Below, in pieces: positions 1 through 10,186 of a DNA stretch of 64,000 bases. Source of the DNA: Phytopythium helicoides (taxonomy: Eukaryota > Oomycota > Peronosporomycetes > Pythiales > Pythiaceae). A program made the translations under genes and the position numbers. Location: positions 248,001 through 312,000 of the forward strand of contig JANFNE010000053.1 of NCBI GenBank assembly GCA_024867545.1. Reading direction: 5' to 3'. Below the pieces are notes generated by a model. The model had not been told where the DNA came from. It was given only the letters and a program-made list of their open reading frames with translations, and did not search any database. The first letter of the stretch is position 1. The number at the start of each line of letters is the position of its first letter.

Positions 1-87
1 AAAGCATGTGACCCACACGACGAATCCACAACCCACCAAGTCACCTAATGACATTTGGGTTCACGATTCTCCGTTCTCTTCGACAAC

Positions 88-103
88 CCGTCATTTGAGA
101 TTT
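88..103 (+). promoter_or_regulatory. Candidate Inr-type core promoter of the pseudokinase gene
   Basis: The stretch TCATTTGAGATTT lies about 30 bases before the ATG at 125. It partly matches the oomycete core GCTCATTYYNCAWTTT (about 11 of 16 positions). It fits a short 5' leader and favours the ATG at 125, but the match is weak. Confidence 0.35.
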
Positions 104-124
104 GTGTGCATCGGAGCTTTTGCA

Positions 125-1366
125 ATGAGTGAAGACCCGCTTGACCTCGCGACGAAGCTGTGCAGCTCCATGAAGGTTCAGCGTCACGACTGTTTCGCTC
201 TGTTGCAAGATCTCAAGCGTATCAACGGCGCATTGGTGGGTATCATTGCCATCAGGAGCAGGAACCAGGTTTCTCCTGACCCCCGAGCTGTGAAAGAAGA
301 GCAAGACAAGCTCTTGGTGGACTTCATTTGTATTCTACGGCGCTACAGTGGGCATCGATTTTTCTATCGCTGCAACAAGCGGCGCCTGCTGATGAAAGAG
401 CTCGCACGATGCAAGGAAGATATCGACAGGGTGTCTGCAAAGCTGGAAGAGTTGCTACCCCAGTTCTCGCTAAGTCTGAAGCTGACAGAGGCGACGGGTG
501 CAGCGACAAAAGAGACACAAGCAAAAGCGAAGGTGGTTACGATATTGAGGGAAGCAGCGTCATTGCAACTTTTGATTCCCAACCAAGAAGTAGACCTTGG
601 CAAGAATTCTTGGTTTGGTGGGAGAGGAGCCTTCAGAGGCGAAGTCGTGTTTGTCAGAATTTTACACGCTTCTAGGAATGAAGAGCTTTGCGCCACTTTA
701 GATGAGATCAAGCTGGTGTCCCGGTTGAGTCACCCCAATATTGCTCAGGTCATTGGATTTAGCTGGAGTGGATACGGGGACGTTGTGATGGTCATGAATT
801 ACGTGCACGGGATGAACATGTTCTCTCTGATCCGCAAGTATGAGGCAGAGAAGCGACCAAAGGGCCTAGACAACGAGAAACTCAACATCGCGTTGCAGAT
901 CGCAAAGGCACTCGCGTATGCGCACTCACTGGATCCACCGGGAATTCACAAGGAATTACTGCCGACAAACGTGCTTGTGACAGCTTCTGGAGACGTCAAA
1001 GTCGTAGGATTTGGGTCCTACCGAGAGCCTACGCTGTGTGCTGGAATTGCTTGGACGTCGTTTCTCCCGGAGATTTTGGGCTGCTACGAGAAAACCTCTG
1101 CATCAGATATGGTCTACTTCGGCATTTTGCTGAGTATGTTGGATATGCACGAGTACCCTTACGCGGAAGTAAGTGCGAGTGTGCAAAGAATGATCCAGCT
1201 GTCCAAGAATCTATTGCACAACTCGTTGTCGCTACCATTTTCCGATTCTACACCACCTGGAGTAGCGCGGTTAGGCCAGATGTGCACGTCGAGGGATCCT
1301 CAGCTTCGTCCAGCAGCAGTAGATGCAGTAAATGTGCTCAAGGATATGCTGATGAAGCTTGGTTGA
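125..1366 (+). CDS. Pseudokinase with N-terminal helical bundle (MLKL-like architecture)
   Basis: A 413-residue protein from the first in-frame ATG. Residues 1 to about 125 are all-helical with Cys/Arg-rich helices resembling the HELO/MLKL four-helix fold. Residues about 155-410 follow a protein-kinase fold of the TKL type (HPNIAQVIGFSW, then a hinge, then PTNVLV and the lobe ending in Pro-rich sequence). Catalysis looks lost: the VAIK lysine position reads VRI, HRD reads HKE, and DFG reads GFG. The same three motifs are altered in MLKL, the pore-forming executioner of necroptosis. The similarity is one of architecture and motif loss seen by eye; a TKL pseudokinase used as a scaffold is equally possible. 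No intron is needed, although an upstream exon outside the window cannot be excluded. Confidence 0.7.
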   Translation: MSEDPLDLATKLCSSMKVQRHDCFALLQDLKRINGALVGIIAIRSRNQVSPDPRAVKEEQDKLLVDFICILRRYSGHRFFYRCNKRRLLMKELARCKEDIDRVSAKLEELLPQFSLSLKLTEATGAATKETQAKAKVVTILREAASLQLLIPNQEVDLGKNSWFGGRGAFRGEVVFVRILHASRNEELCATLDEIKLVSRLSHPNIAQVIGFSWSGYGDVVMVMNYVHGMNMFSLIRKYEAEKRPKGLDNEKLNIALQIAKALAYAHSLDPPGIHKELLPTNVLVTASGDVKVVGFGSYREPTLCAGIAWTSFLPEILGCYEKTSASDMVYFGILLSMLDMHEYPYAEVSASVQRMIQLSKNLLHNSLSLPFSDSTPPGVARLGQMCTSRDPQLRPAAVDAVNVLKDMLMKLG

Positions 1367-1540
1367 GAATGGAAAGCTGATGCGCTAGTGAGCTGGGACA
1401 AAATCGAAAACCACGTTATCACTTTCAGATATGCGCATCTCATTGATCTCTTTCTGAAGGTAATACTAGACACTAAACGTTTGGATAGGAATATACTATG
1501 AAAGTCGCCAAGCCATGCCTCAAGAGCCAACACGAGTTAG

Positions 1541-2362
1541 CTACCACGATGCTATTTCGACGTCTTCCTCCGCTTCACGCCTGCGAACGCGTTCGTCTTT
1601 GTTCAAAACATGGTTGCTACGCTGTGGCGCCAATTTCACCAACTCAATCAACCAGCCCTGGTCCGGATTGACAGTGGCCGTATTCGCGTGGAAGCGCAGT
1701 TTATCCCAATCCAGACGATTCATATTGTTCGCAAAGAGAGGCCGCATCCACGATTGTGGAGACTCGCACAACGCACTCCAGTCGACGTGATCCGGATGAG
1801 CTGCAATTAGGCTCGCCATCCAAGGCTGCGGGTTGCTCAACATTAAGGTCCAGTCCATATACCGTAGATTGTCTCGAACCAAAGGAAACATCCAACTCCC
1901 TCGGATGTTGGAACTCAGATATCTCCAGTCTAGGTGCTTCGACTGTTTCGCCAACACCTCTCCCATCCAACTCTGAGCCTTCTGGCTGATCGCCTTCCAG
2001 TCAAACAACTCCGGCCGCAGTTTCATCAGAGGCAACATCCATCTCTGCGGATCTGTGCTGAGGAATTTCCAGTCGACCTTGTTGGGATACCTGGTGAATA
2101 GTGGCGCCAACCAAAGACGTTTGCGATGGCTCAGCACGGTCCAATCGAGGTGTTTATGAAATTCGTCAAGTAGTGGTAGCGCATCCTTAGTTGCATGTTG
2201 ACAGAGCGCCATCCAGTCAGCGCGGTCTGGGAATTGTCGGAGAAGTGGAGCCGTGTTGGCATTAGGCTTTTTTGACAATACCTTCCAGTTTATAAAAGTC
2301 GTGTCGAATTGTTGAGCATTGGCGTAGTGCAGATCCTGCAGGTACTCGAAAATCTCGTGCAT
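1541..2362 (-). CDS. Trp-Leu (DWxxLS..WM) tandem-repeat protein, copy 1
   Basis: A 273-residue protein starting at the only in-frame ATG (2362). It is built of roughly nine repeats of 26-29 residues with the pattern D-W-x2-L-S-x3-P-x-x-W-M-x-P-L followed by x4-P-x3-hydrophobic. No signal peptide or membrane segment is seen. The repeat resembles the DWxxLSxNP repeats common in proteins of giant DNA viruses of protists; that link is an inference from the pattern. A longer paralogue sits at 27500-28734. This copy lacks about 150 N-terminal residues present there, and its last ten residues are in a shifted frame relative to that copy. It may therefore be a truncated but still open gene. Confidence 0.6.
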   Translation of the reverse strand: MHEIFEYLQDLHYANAQQFDTTFINWKVLSKKPNANTAPLLRQFPDRADWMALCQHATKDALPLLDEFHKHLDWTVLSHRKRLWLAPLFTRYPNKVDWKFLSTDPQRWMLPLMKLRPELFDWKAISQKAQSWMGEVLAKQSKHLDWRYLSSNIRGSWMFPLVRDNLRYMDWTLMLSNPQPWMASLIAAHPDHVDWSALCESPQSWMRPLFANNMNRLDWDKLRFHANTATVNPDQGWLIELVKLAPQRSNHVLNKDERVRRREAEEDVEIASW

Positions 2363-2580
2363 TATGAAGTGTTGGCTGCTTGGCAAATGAAAAATTGATG
2401 GCACTCGAGTTGCGGGAAATTGCTCGTGTCTCGATGCCGCTAACGCTGGCGAAGTGTACAACTAGGTGGAGGCAACTTTAGCACTGAACAGCGTCTTCAT
2501 CATTCATAACAATTCGATTCAGTCCAATATTTACTACACTACTACCTAGATACAGCATGCTGGATGCGTTTTTCTTCAAT

Positions 2581-3924
2581 TCATGGGAGCGCCATGTACT
2601 CTTCGCGGATGCGACGCTCACGGAAACGCATTACGGAGTAAGCCGAAAGCGCGAGCACCACGACCGCGACCTCAAAAAGCACGAGAGCGCCGACACCAGG
2701 AGACAGTAGAGTCGAGACCGACCCGAGACGAATCGCAGCGTCAGCAAACGGCGTCACGCGCACATACGGTGAAGCATCATTGACAGCTTTCTGAACGACG
2801 AGATTCACAGTAACTGGCGAAGTCGGCGCCGGCAATGGCGCATACACCGGGAAAATGTTCTTGTCGGCACGTGACACACTCGAGTGATGCACCGAAATAC
2901 CTCGAGTCTCTAGCTTTGACGGCCGGGCGCCGACGTACTTGACGGTACCAGTTACCACAGTCGAAGCCGTGAGCTTTTCACTTGTCTGAACGACAGCGTG
3001 GCCGTCGCCGACGATGCTCACATCCGTAGTTTCACACCTCACAGAACCAGAGAACGCATGACCAGATCCAGCGATGCTGATAGTTTGGTCGGAGCACGTC
3101 CCCGTTGGAGCAATTGTCGAGACCCCACCACCAACGATAGACGTGCGGATTGCCTTGACTTTGAGGTCACGAGAAGTCTTGATCCAAGTCTTCCCCTTAC
3201 CAGCGATAATGGACACGAGACGGTCTGTAGTCACTGACTCGGCGACTAGAGCAGCATTGCCATCTCCAGTGACCGAGAGCGAGATCAAATCGCGGGCTTG
3301 AATGTCCTGAACCGCGAGCTGCACGCTGCCTTCGCCGCTAACATGAGCCGTTAGCGCCTTCAGCAAGAAGGCTCCGCCGTCCTCAATGAAAATCATCGTG
3401 TTGCCCACCGCGGCCAAGTACAACTCTGCATCCGAATCGTCGCGCACCACCACCGCCGGAGCCAGCACCACGTTCTGAGCGTACGTCGCGAGGACGGTGG
3501 TCAGGAGATTCCGCTGGCTGACAAATACCGACGTCTCAACCGGGGCGACCACGTGGGTGTCCTCGTTCTTGTAGTGGAGTCGCACTCCGTCACTCGAGCC
3601 TTCGTTGCTTGCCGAGTCCGTGTCGATGACCGCGACGTCCATGAGCTCCAGCATCTCGAGCGAGTTCGATCGAACGACGACCTTGGCCACGTCTGTCAGC
3701 GACTCGTCCAGCTCGACGCGAACGTTCCCCGCGACTTGAATGTCGAGCGTGCGCAGCGTAGCACCGACGTCGGAAGAGGAGACCTGCCACGTTCGCGACT
3801 CCGATAGTCGTTGCTGGTCGTCGTGGGCGACATCCGACGCAGAGACCGACAGCGCCGACACCGACGAGCTCGAGACCGCAGCAAACAGCGCGAGCGCGGC
3901 GCCACACAACCAACGAGGCGCCAT
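2581..3924 (-). CDS. GSGD-repeat (GIN domain/DUF2807-like) single-pass membrane protein, member 1
   Basis: A 447-residue protein. Residues 1-25 form a signal peptide (Ala/Leu-rich core). Residues about 45-370 carry repeated glycine motifs (VSGEGSV, VTGDGNA, IAGKGKT, IAGSGHA, IVGDGHA) at about 20-residue spacing, as in the head GIN domain of putative bacterial autotransporter adhesins (DUF2807), which folds as a right-handed beta-helix. A single membrane segment lies at about 405-430, followed by a short basic tail ending EEYMALP. It is therefore probably displayed on the cell surface. It is the most diverged member of the family, and stands 33 kb from the cluster at 37.6-55.8 kb. Confidence 0.72.
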   Translation of the reverse strand: MAPRWLCGAALALFAAVSSSSVSALSVSASDVAHDDQQRLSESRTWQVSSSDVGATLRTLDIQVAGNVRVELDESLTDVAKVVVRSNSLEMLELMDVAVIDTDSASNEGSSDGVRLHYKNEDTHVVAPVETSVFVSQRNLLTTVLATYAQNVVLAPAVVVRDDSDAELYLAAVGNTMIFIEDGGAFLLKALTAHVSGEGSVQLAVQDIQARDLISLSVTGDGNAALVAESVTTDRLVSIIAGKGKTWIKTSRDLKVKAIRTSIVGGGVSTIAPTGTCSDQTISIAGSGHAFSGSVRCETTDVSIVGDGHAVVQTSEKLTASTVVTGTVKYVGARPSKLETRGISVHHSSVSRADKNIFPVYAPLPAPTSPVTVNLVVQKAVNDASPYVRVTPFADAAIRLGSVSTLLSPGVGALVLFEVAVVVLALSAYSVMRFRERRIREEYMALP

Positions 3925-4246
3925 GACGAGATAGGCTTCAAGGATCTACCGTAGTTCCGACGCAACTCAGCTCAACTCAACTCAGGTGAACAGTCGCGCA
4001 GCCTGCGTCGAGCGCGAACAATCGGAGAATGGCGAGCTCCTCGGCGGGACAACACGGGCAGAGAGACGTTCGTCGTGCATGGTGGGACATCGGCAACCAA
4101 CATTCCGCGATGATTTGCCGCATGGAAATGAGCAGATTGTGTGCCGCGGTGCGCGATCAACTGACTTCAAGGGCAGCAAGGGCAATCGCTTTCTTCGAGC
4201 AAGCATTCCCGTCACATTTTTCTCCATTCTCCTCGGCGGTATCCAG

Positions 4247-4804
4247 CTACGCCAGCGAGTACTTTGTCGGGAATGGACGCAGTTTGCTCATCTGCTCGAC
4301 GGTCGACTCGTCCGCCGCCTCGAGGTGGCCGTGCTGCACCATTTCGTCCAGCGCCGCGACGACCTTGCCGTAGTTTGCCAGCAGACTCGCCTCGGTCAGC
4401 TTCTTCTCGAGCTGCGTCACCAGCACTGCATGCAGCAGGGACATGATCTCGCTCACTGCGAGCAGACAGCCAACATGTTAGCATCTAGGAAGAAAACACA
4501 CCGTCAAAAGTGCCAATCCCGTACGCATGAGCTCGTCGTACTCCTCACTCCCAGAGAGGAGCAGCAGCAGCTCGCCCACTTGCCGCATCACCACATAGTT
4601 GCCGCGGCAGAGAGCGAGTTGGTCGGGCGGCTCGCGGTCTCCTTTGCTCTTGTCACTGGCGCCCCACAGGTGCGGCACCTGGCCGCAAACTCGAGCGAGC
4701 TGCGTCTCGTACTCCTTCCTGGCGTCCAGCGATACTCCAGGCTGGAAATAACGAGCTAGCAGCACGTAGCCGTCTTCATTGCAGCACACCAGGCTGTGCA
4801 GCAT
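4247..4804 (-). CDS. Longin-fold vesicle-coat small subunit (zeta-COP / AP sigma-like)
   Basis: Two exons, 4804-4525 and 4455-4247, joined over a 69-bp GT-AG intron, give a 162-residue protein, the normal size for sigma or zeta subunits. The N-terminus (MLHSLVCCNEDGYVLLARYF) is the first strand and helix of a longin domain. The spliced junction reads EEYDELMLSEIMSLLHAVL, close to the ENELML region of coatomer zeta. The C-terminal half has the VLDEI-like helix (VVAALDEMVQHG). It should act as a small subunit of a cytosolic heterotetrameric coat: COPI, an AP complex or TSET. Which one cannot be decided by eye. A second ATG at 4831 would add nine residues. It is divergent with the WD40 gene, with only about 36 bp between start codons. 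Confidence 0.65.
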
Positions 4805-4840
4805 GGTCGACAGGTATCTCTTCTCTCGCAACTCGAAAAT

Positions 4841-6282
4841 ATGCCGACTCTTCGAACCGCAACACTGTCTATCCTTGTGAAGAGCCGCAGGCGATCCTCA
4901 GAGGGCCCACAACTATCGGAGAGAAGGCGAAAGCTTCATCTTCGACCGCCACCGGAATGGAAGGCAAGTGTCATGGTATTGACGTCAGGGTGGAGGTCAT
5001 TTTGTGACTTGTACGCGGGAGCAGGAGAGCGGATCAAGCGCTTGGCGCCGAGCGTCACAATCAGTGACTGCCCGTCCGAGGTGTTTTGCACGAGGTTTTC
5101 TCCCGATGGCAAGTTCCTCGCGACGGGTTGCGGCGATGGAGCGATCCGCGTCTTCAATGTGCACGATGGCAAGCTTTCGTACACGCTGATGCAGCCACAA
5201 AACTCCTACGGGTTCGGAATGCCGTGCACAGCAATCCGCTTCCGACCGCTAACGAGTGCTACCAAAACCAAGAACGTGCTGCTTGCCGTGAGTAAGTGAC
5301 GCAGAAGTGAGCATTGCGCCGAGCGAACTCATGGCTTACTTTTGCTGTTTCTGTCAGACTCTAACGGATCCGTTGAACACTGGCATATCACATCGGGCAA
5401 ATGCCTGCACGCCATTACCAACGAGAAGAACCAGCTGTACGCGCTTGACTACCGCCCAGACGGTGCAGTCTTCGCGACTGCAGGCAAGGATCATGCTGTG
5501 AGTACTCATTGTGTCAATCCTACTCTTTCTATCGCCTCACCTGAATGAAACGCGCAGGTTCGCGTCTACGACGAAGCCACCAAGAGCGAAATCGTGTGCA
5601 TGACAGGAGGTCAAGGTACTCTCACAGCGGGACACTCAAACCGCGTCTTCTCCATCAAGTTTCTGCCCGAAGATGACAACACGCTAGTCTCCGGTGGCTG
5701 GGACAACACCCTTCAGATTTGGGATCTCCGTGCAGGTCACTCGGTGCGCGGGATTTACGGTCCGCACGTCGCCGGCGACGCCATCGACATCAACGACAAG
5801 AACGAAATCCTCACAGGATCTTGGCGTCCCGAAAACCCACTCGAAATTTGGGATTATGGTACTGGCAAGCGGCTCACAGCTGTCCCGTGGAACCAGAGCT
5901 CGGTGCGCTCCGAGCCGTGCTTCCTGTACGCCGCTCAGTTCTCCAAGGACCCGAACGGCCAGCAACTCATCGCTGCAGGCGGCAGCGGATCCAACGAAGC
6001 CAAAGTGTTCAACCATCATGTCGGCAACAAGGTTGGCGCTGTCTGGTATATAATGCTGACTTCATGCTTGCTCACTCGACAACCTGCGTTTTGCAGCTGG
6101 TCGGCACCATCGCAGGACTGAGTCGCGGTGTGTTCTCTCTTGACTTTGCAGCCCAAGGCGACAAGATGGTCGTGGCCGGTGCCGACTCAGCCATCCGCAT
6201 CATCGACATCTATGACCACGTGCCGGGCGAGAAAACTCGCGAGCGACCCGTGACGCCATCCATCCGGTCCGTTCTCTCTTAG
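4841..6282 (+). CDS. WD40-repeat protein
   Basis: Four exons (4841-5291, 5358-5497, 5558-6031, 6097-6282) with GT-AG introns of 60-66 bp keep one frame and give 416 residues. Five to seven WD40 blades are visible, for example FSPDGKFLATGCGDGAIRVFN, DYRPDGAVFATAGKDHAVRVYD and LVSGGWDNTLQIWD, so the whole protein is probably one beta-propeller that acts as a protein-interaction platform. The first 45 residues are basic and not part of the propeller. The exact orthologue was not recognised. The start could also be the ATG at 4973, just before the first blade. The promoter region is shared with the coat-subunit gene on the other strand. Confidence 0.82.
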
Positions 6283-6632
6283 AATGACGACCGAAACGAC
6301 CGCAATGGTCCTGACTGAGTGACGCCTCACGTGCATATTAACAGGAACGCGCCAATGCCCAACGAGCCAGGCTACCGCATGAGCTCTCCGACTGCCAAGC
6401 GGCCTGCGTCCCCACCTCGCATGCTCGCAATCCACGACTGAGGCTTGGAGAAAGGACGAGTTGAAGGACCGTCATTCTCGATAGGTTGCTTGTTTGGAGG
6501 GAAACCCCGAAATGAACATCTGGATTTGATTATGGAAAAGTTGGATTCAGTTGCCACTTAAGGGGCAGGAAGGGAAACCCTTTGACAACCAAGACGCCAC
6601 ACTTCAACATCTACCGACAAAGGCGCAAGACG

Positions 6633-8572
6633 ATGGTGACCACAGCGGAGATCACCAGCGAAACTAACTCCCAAACTGTCGAGAGCCATGGGGCAGACAT
6701 TAGAGCAGGAGGAAGCACGAGTGGAGCAGGTCGAGAGCAAGAGCTGGAGGGATCGAGCGCGCTGCTGGCGTTGGATGTCAACCTCGCGCACAACCAGCTG
6801 CGTCAGATGATTGAAGCGGTGTATCGCGACAAGGACAGACTCAGTGGTCGTGTCAAGTCGCTTGAGCGTGAGAATGAGCGCCTTCGTCGCCAGGCGGAGA
6901 GTAGACGGGAGACGTTTGCATCTGCTGCAGAAGAGCGAGGAGCGGATGTTGCAAGGTTGCAGCACGAGCTATTTGCCTCCCAACAGCTGAATCAGGAGCT
7001 CGCGAATCGTCAAGTATGACAGATGAGTTGTATACTAAAGCAGTCATGGTTCAACAACTGACACCACACTACTTGCAGGAGGCAGCGAAATCTGAGGTCG
7101 CCCAAATGAAATTGGCTTTGGAGTCGAGCAAGAGCACGATCAAGGAGCTGGAAGAACAACTAGCAAAAACCAATGCCAAGGAGCATGGCCTAGGATCCGC
7201 TACTTTCGTCTCCACTGACGAGTTGAAGCGCATGGCCGACGAATTCGCTCGTCGAGAGCGACAGGTTTACAGCAACTTGGAGTATGCACGCAAGGCATCC
7301 GGAAGTGTGCAAGAGGTGACAACTGAACTGATAGCACAGCTGCCAGTGCGTAAGTAAGGCTGTCGATGAGGTTGCACACTGAAGGTAGCTCATGCTTGTG
7401 TGAAATGTCTCGTTGCTCTCCAGTACGACGAGAAATCGCACGGCAGCAGCAGGTATGTTGTGCCAAAAAGCTAGGAACGATGATGGGATTGACTAAGCGA
7501 TAAGCCATTTCTCGATCAGGAACAAGCAGAGTATAAAACGATCATTGAAAGCCACTCCTGCGTCCATGAACACAGCAAAAGTGGCCAATCCGTTGCTGGT
7601 GGAGTACACGTGTGCGCTGAGAAAACGAAAGAGCAAGCAGAGCGCATCGGCAATTTGCAGCAGCAAGTATTAGCGCTTGAACTCGAGCGAGACTCACTTC
7701 AACTTCGATGTCAAAGCTTAAGTGCGGATATCGATGTCGTTCAACACCAACTTGAAGAATCTGCGAAGTCAAACGCGGCTCAGCAAGTCCTGCTCGTTCG
7801 CTACGAACAATCATCTCGTGAAGGAACGCAAACAATCGATGGGCTTCAAGAATCTTTACTCGCAATTTGCAAACAGCTAGACGACGAGCGGGTTAGACAT
7901 CGTCGAGAAATGCAAGAAGTACAGTCTGCGTCTTCATCAAGAGTGAAAAATACGGAAGCCGAACTAGCAAAGCTGCACGAAAGGATCAGCGCGATGGAAC
8001 ACGAAGGAAGCGTTACTGAGGCCACTCTCGCTATAAAAATCGCCAAAGACAATCTTCGCCAAGCTCTTGAAGCAGATGATACAAGTTACCTGCCAAAGCG
8101 TCAGCAAGCTAGCGTTGAAGACATCCATAACGGGAAAGTCTGCAAACAATCTGCTATTTGTTTTGGATCCACGAGCAGCAAAGACCCAAGATGGCCATCC
8201 GGCAATACATCTATCGCAAAAAAAGCAAGCATTCCAACCACCGAGTACATCGACGATAGCGATGCTGAAGAAAGATTGCTGGCATGTGCAGAAACGGCAC
8301 ACAAGAATATCCAGGCAGCTCGCAGAGATAATCGAGCACGGCGTGTCAATGATGAGTCATGTGTTGGTTGCAACGGAAAATCGTTCGGCTTCATGGTTCG
8401 CTGCCACATGTGCCAAGGCAATTTTCACATCGGCTGTACGAAATCTAGTCAAGCACCTTCGAAAGGTAAACGGAAACTTCGACATGTATTTCAGTGCAAA
8501 GGCTGCCAATCAAAGCTTCAACAAAGGCCGTCGAAAGTTCCTCGCAATTCGAATGCGCCAGCCGGAGTGTAG
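6633..8572 (+). CDS. Coiled-coil protein with C-terminal PHD-type zinc finger
   Basis: Four exons (6633-7013, 7079-7349, 7424-7452, 7520-8572) give 577 residues in one frame. The 29-nt third exon is required to keep the frame and reads as heptad-like Arg/Gln sequence. Residues about 50-390 are long coiled-coil segments (LERENERLRRQ, QQQVLALELERDSLQLR). Residues about 507-556 hold a PHD-like finger: CVGC, CHMC, then H-x2-GC, and finally CKGC, fitting the C4-H-C3 zinc ligand order. PHD fingers usually read histone tails, so a chromatin role is likely by family. The start at 6633 is the first ATG in frame. Confidence 0.72.
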
Positions 8573-8678
8573 TGGGGAACGAACGTTCAAGTGAATGTCT
8601 AAGTAATTTCCTCATTGATTTCCAAGGATCTCTTTGTCTCTTGCAGTGTGACAGTCATTTTTCGATTGACAAGACAAC

Positions 8679-9233
8679 ATGGGGAAGTGCCATTTGTGCG
8701 ATTTGGCGGCACTGTCAGTGCTACAAGGTTTGTCAGCGGTGCTGATGGGCTCCATTGTTATCGCGCTCCATGATTCTATCGTCACGAGAAGGGTCATCGA
8801 AGAACCACTCGCCGTTATTGCGGTAGTGACGAGCATGTTTTGGCTCGTGATCACTGGCGTTCGTCTTACGGGGATACCAAGGTTCTCATGCTTGGGTACC
8901 AGCTGCCGCTCTATGTGGGCACCCATCGTGTTTCTTGCAGATTTGTGGACTCTGGTGGTGGTATTACTTGTCTCGAGTCGCGTCTTTAGCGAACAAGCCA
9001 GAAACCCTGAAATCAAGCTGACCCTCGAGAGCAACATAGCCCTGATTGCGACGCTTTGCATCGGTATCCACTTATTTTTCGTGTGCTACGCATATTTGGC
9101 AGGCTCAGTCAGCACGCCACGCAAGTCGAGCTTACCCTCCGATGACGAGGCAGCGGCAACCGCATCTCAATCGTCCGTCAATTATGTTTCGGCACTGGAG
9201 CTGAAGATGCAGCAAGTGCATGTTGACAAGTGA
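8679..9233 (+). CDS. Four-helix membrane protein, copy 1
   Basis: A 184-residue protein from an ATG 107 bp after the PHD gene. Four hydrophobic segments are seen at about residues 8-30, 42-64, 80-102 and 118-140. The cytosolic C-terminal tail is Ser-rich (SLPSDDEAAATASQSS). Cysteines cluster near the start (CHLCDL) and in the loop before the third helix. The topology resembles small tetraspan proteins (MARVEL or claudin-like), but no diagnostic motif was found. The next gene has the same topology, so the two may be old tandem paralogues. Confidence 0.6.
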   Translation: MGKCHLCDLAALSVLQGLSAVLMGSIVIALHDSIVTRRVIEEPLAVIAVVTSMFWLVITGVRLTGIPRFSCLGTSCRSMWAPIVFLADLWTLVVVLLVSSRVFSEQARNPEIKLTLESNIALIATLCIGIHLFFVCYAYLAGSVSTPRKSSLPSDDEAAATASQSSVNYVSALELKMQQVHVDK

Positions 9234-9398
9234 CAAGCGTCCATCAATCTCAGGCCATCGACAAGAAGTTGTTGATTTGGTTGAGAAATGGAGAATCGAT
9301 CTGGTTTGATTGACGAGATCAGAAGTATGACTTGTCGACCAGATCTGCTGTCAATCAATCACTGCTTATGAATGCCGATATCCGAATCTGCCAACTCA

Positions 9399-9414
9399 GT
9401 TCATTCCCAAATCT
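9399..9414 (+). promoter_or_regulatory. Oomycete Inr+FPR core promoter
   Basis: GTTCATTCCCAAATCT matches the oomycete 16-base core GCTCATTYYNCAWTTT at 13 positions. Its position just before the ATG at 9444 means the ATG at 9372 would lie upstream of transcription start. It therefore decides the start of the following gene. Confidence 0.5.
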
Positions 9415-9443
9415 GCTCCGAGTTTCGTAGCCCGTCATACACG

Positions 9444-10088
9444 ATGGCCTGGCCCACCCTCACTGGCGTCTGGCTGATCACTCGTCTGCTCCAAGTCGTC
9501 ATCCCGTCCATTGCGCTCTACCACCTCTGCGACCTCGACACGGACATCGCCATAGATACGAACGCCACCATTGATGTCGCTATAGCTGGATGCTGTGTGT
9601 CGCTCGTTCGTGCTGCGGTCACTCTGGCATTTGTATGTCTGGCTACAGACGCCATTCTACGCCGCGGATGCTGCCGTCACTGTGGTATGCTCCCGCTACT
9701 CGCGAGTGTCACTCTGGACCTGGCGCTTTCCGTCGTGGTGGTCGTCACCGCGGCACTCCTAGCCAAGTCAACGCTCATGGAGATTTGTGAAGAGAAGCAG
9801 TTCCGTGGGACGGGTGGCATCGGCAACTCGACGTGCTCATCGCTGATCCGCGCAATTCTCACTCTGCTTGCTGTGGGAGTTGCTCACTTTGTCAGCATCG
9901 CGCTCGCGGTGTACTGGGTCGCGGTGATCCCTCCGGCAGCGCCGCGCCAGCCATCTTCGCGCAGCATCTGCCCCTGTACGCCACACACGAGTGAATCGAC
10001 GACTGAGATGGGCTTCGTTTCATTTCCCAGGCGCCGCAACAAGTCGCCTACTGCCAACAACTCGGTGGAGATATCGCGCTGCGTGTAG
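9444..10088 (+). CDS. Four-helix membrane protein, copy 2
   Basis: A 214-residue protein beginning MAWPTLTGVWLI, chosen because a core promoter lies 30 bp upstream. An in-frame ATG at 9372 would add 24 residues. Four hydrophobic segments are seen (about residues 5-24, 45-68, 85-105 and 137-165), with a Cys/Gly turn (RRGCCRHCG) before the third. The tail is Ser/Arg-rich. It shares layout but little sequence with the gene at 8679. Function is not recognised. Confidence 0.55.
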   Translation: MAWPTLTGVWLITRLLQVVIPSIALYHLCDLDTDIAIDTNATIDVAIAGCCVSLVRAAVTLAFVCLATDAILRRGCCRHCGMLPLLASVTLDLALSVVVVVTAALLAKSTLMEICEEKQFRGTGGIGNSTCSSLIRAILTLLAVGVAHFVSIALAVYWVAVIPPAAPRQPSSRSICPCTPHTSESTTEMGFVSFPRRRNKSPTANNSVEISRCV

Positions 10089-10186
10089 AGAGTCCAAGTG
10101 TGTACGTGACGCAGCGTAGCAAAGAGCAGCCTTCAGTGCCATCCGTGGGATAAGTACATCACGTTGAATCGATCACAACCGCCCGA

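Noticed and set aside
3986..4759. Long plus-strand frame of 257 codons
   Set aside because: It overlaps the coat-subunit gene on the other strand, whose two exons and splice sites match a known fold. The plus frame has no recognisable domain.
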